This document shows, one piece after another, positions 5,524 through 5,542 of a stretch of DNA of 5,542 bases. Position numbers and translations under genes: made by a program. The notes under the pieces were generated by a model that saw only the letters and a list, made by a program, of their open reading frames with translations, was not told the DNA's origin and did no database searches. Each line of letters opens with the position of its first letter. The stretch's first letter is position 1. The DNA comes from Pseudomonadota bacterium (GTDB lineage: Bacteria > Pseudomonadota > Alphaproteobacteria > Rhizobiales > Devosiaceae), in NCBI GenBank assembly GCA_023427545.1, contig JAEZBF010000070.1, forward strand, positions 1 to 5,542, given 5' to 3'.

Positions 5524-5542
5524 CGATTTGGTGCGATGAACG

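Noticed and set aside
5536..5542. ATG at 5536 on the + strand as the start of a divergent gene
   Set aside because: Only two codons are visible and no ribosome binding site stands at a usual distance, so it cannot be supported.

Overview
The window is GC-rich DNA with strong G/C preference at third codon positions. It is almost entirely coding and holds six protein genes, one cut by the left edge. The base composition, the gene families and the look of the promoter upstream of the dehydratase gene (TTGAC with a CTATAT-like -10) suggest a proteobacterial chromosome, most likely an alphaproteobacterium. This is an inference; no rRNA or other taxonomic marker is present. I see no tRNA, CRISPR array, insertion sequence or phage gene.

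Layout, left to right. (1) 1-729, + strand: the C-terminal part of a five-bladed beta-propeller glycoside hydrolase-like protein. (2) It converges on a leftward two-gene unit: an SDR dehydrogenase (2329-1547) followed after 39 bp by an RraA/HMG-aldolase family protein (1507-758). (3) A 257 bp divergent region (2330-2586) carries a candidate rightward promoter, a 12 bp interrupted dyad and a cluster of CCGCGG palindromes. (4) A rightward pair follows: an enolase-superfamily sugar-acid dehydratase (2587-3849), then after 98 bp an SDR resembling DHRS6 and 2-keto-3-deoxy-L-fuconate dehydrogenase (3948-4679). (5) A third SDR, with an NADP-type signature (5435-4692), converges on that pair with only 12 bp between the stop codons. 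Its leader fills the right edge.

How the genes may work together (inference): the dehydratase would turn an aldonic or uronic-type sugar acid into a 2-keto-3-deoxy acid. One or both NAD-type SDRs would oxidise a hydroxyl of the acid or its precursor. The RraA-type protein, which keeps the D-X20-R-D metal and pyruvate signature of class II pyruvate aldolases, would cleave the carbon chain to release pyruvate or a related 2-oxo acid. The glycoside hydrolase-like protein would supply the sugar. This looks like a non-phosphorylative sugar-acid catabolic locus whose substrate cannot be read from the sequence. No transporter, sugar kinase or regulator lies in the window, so these would have to be in flanking DNA.
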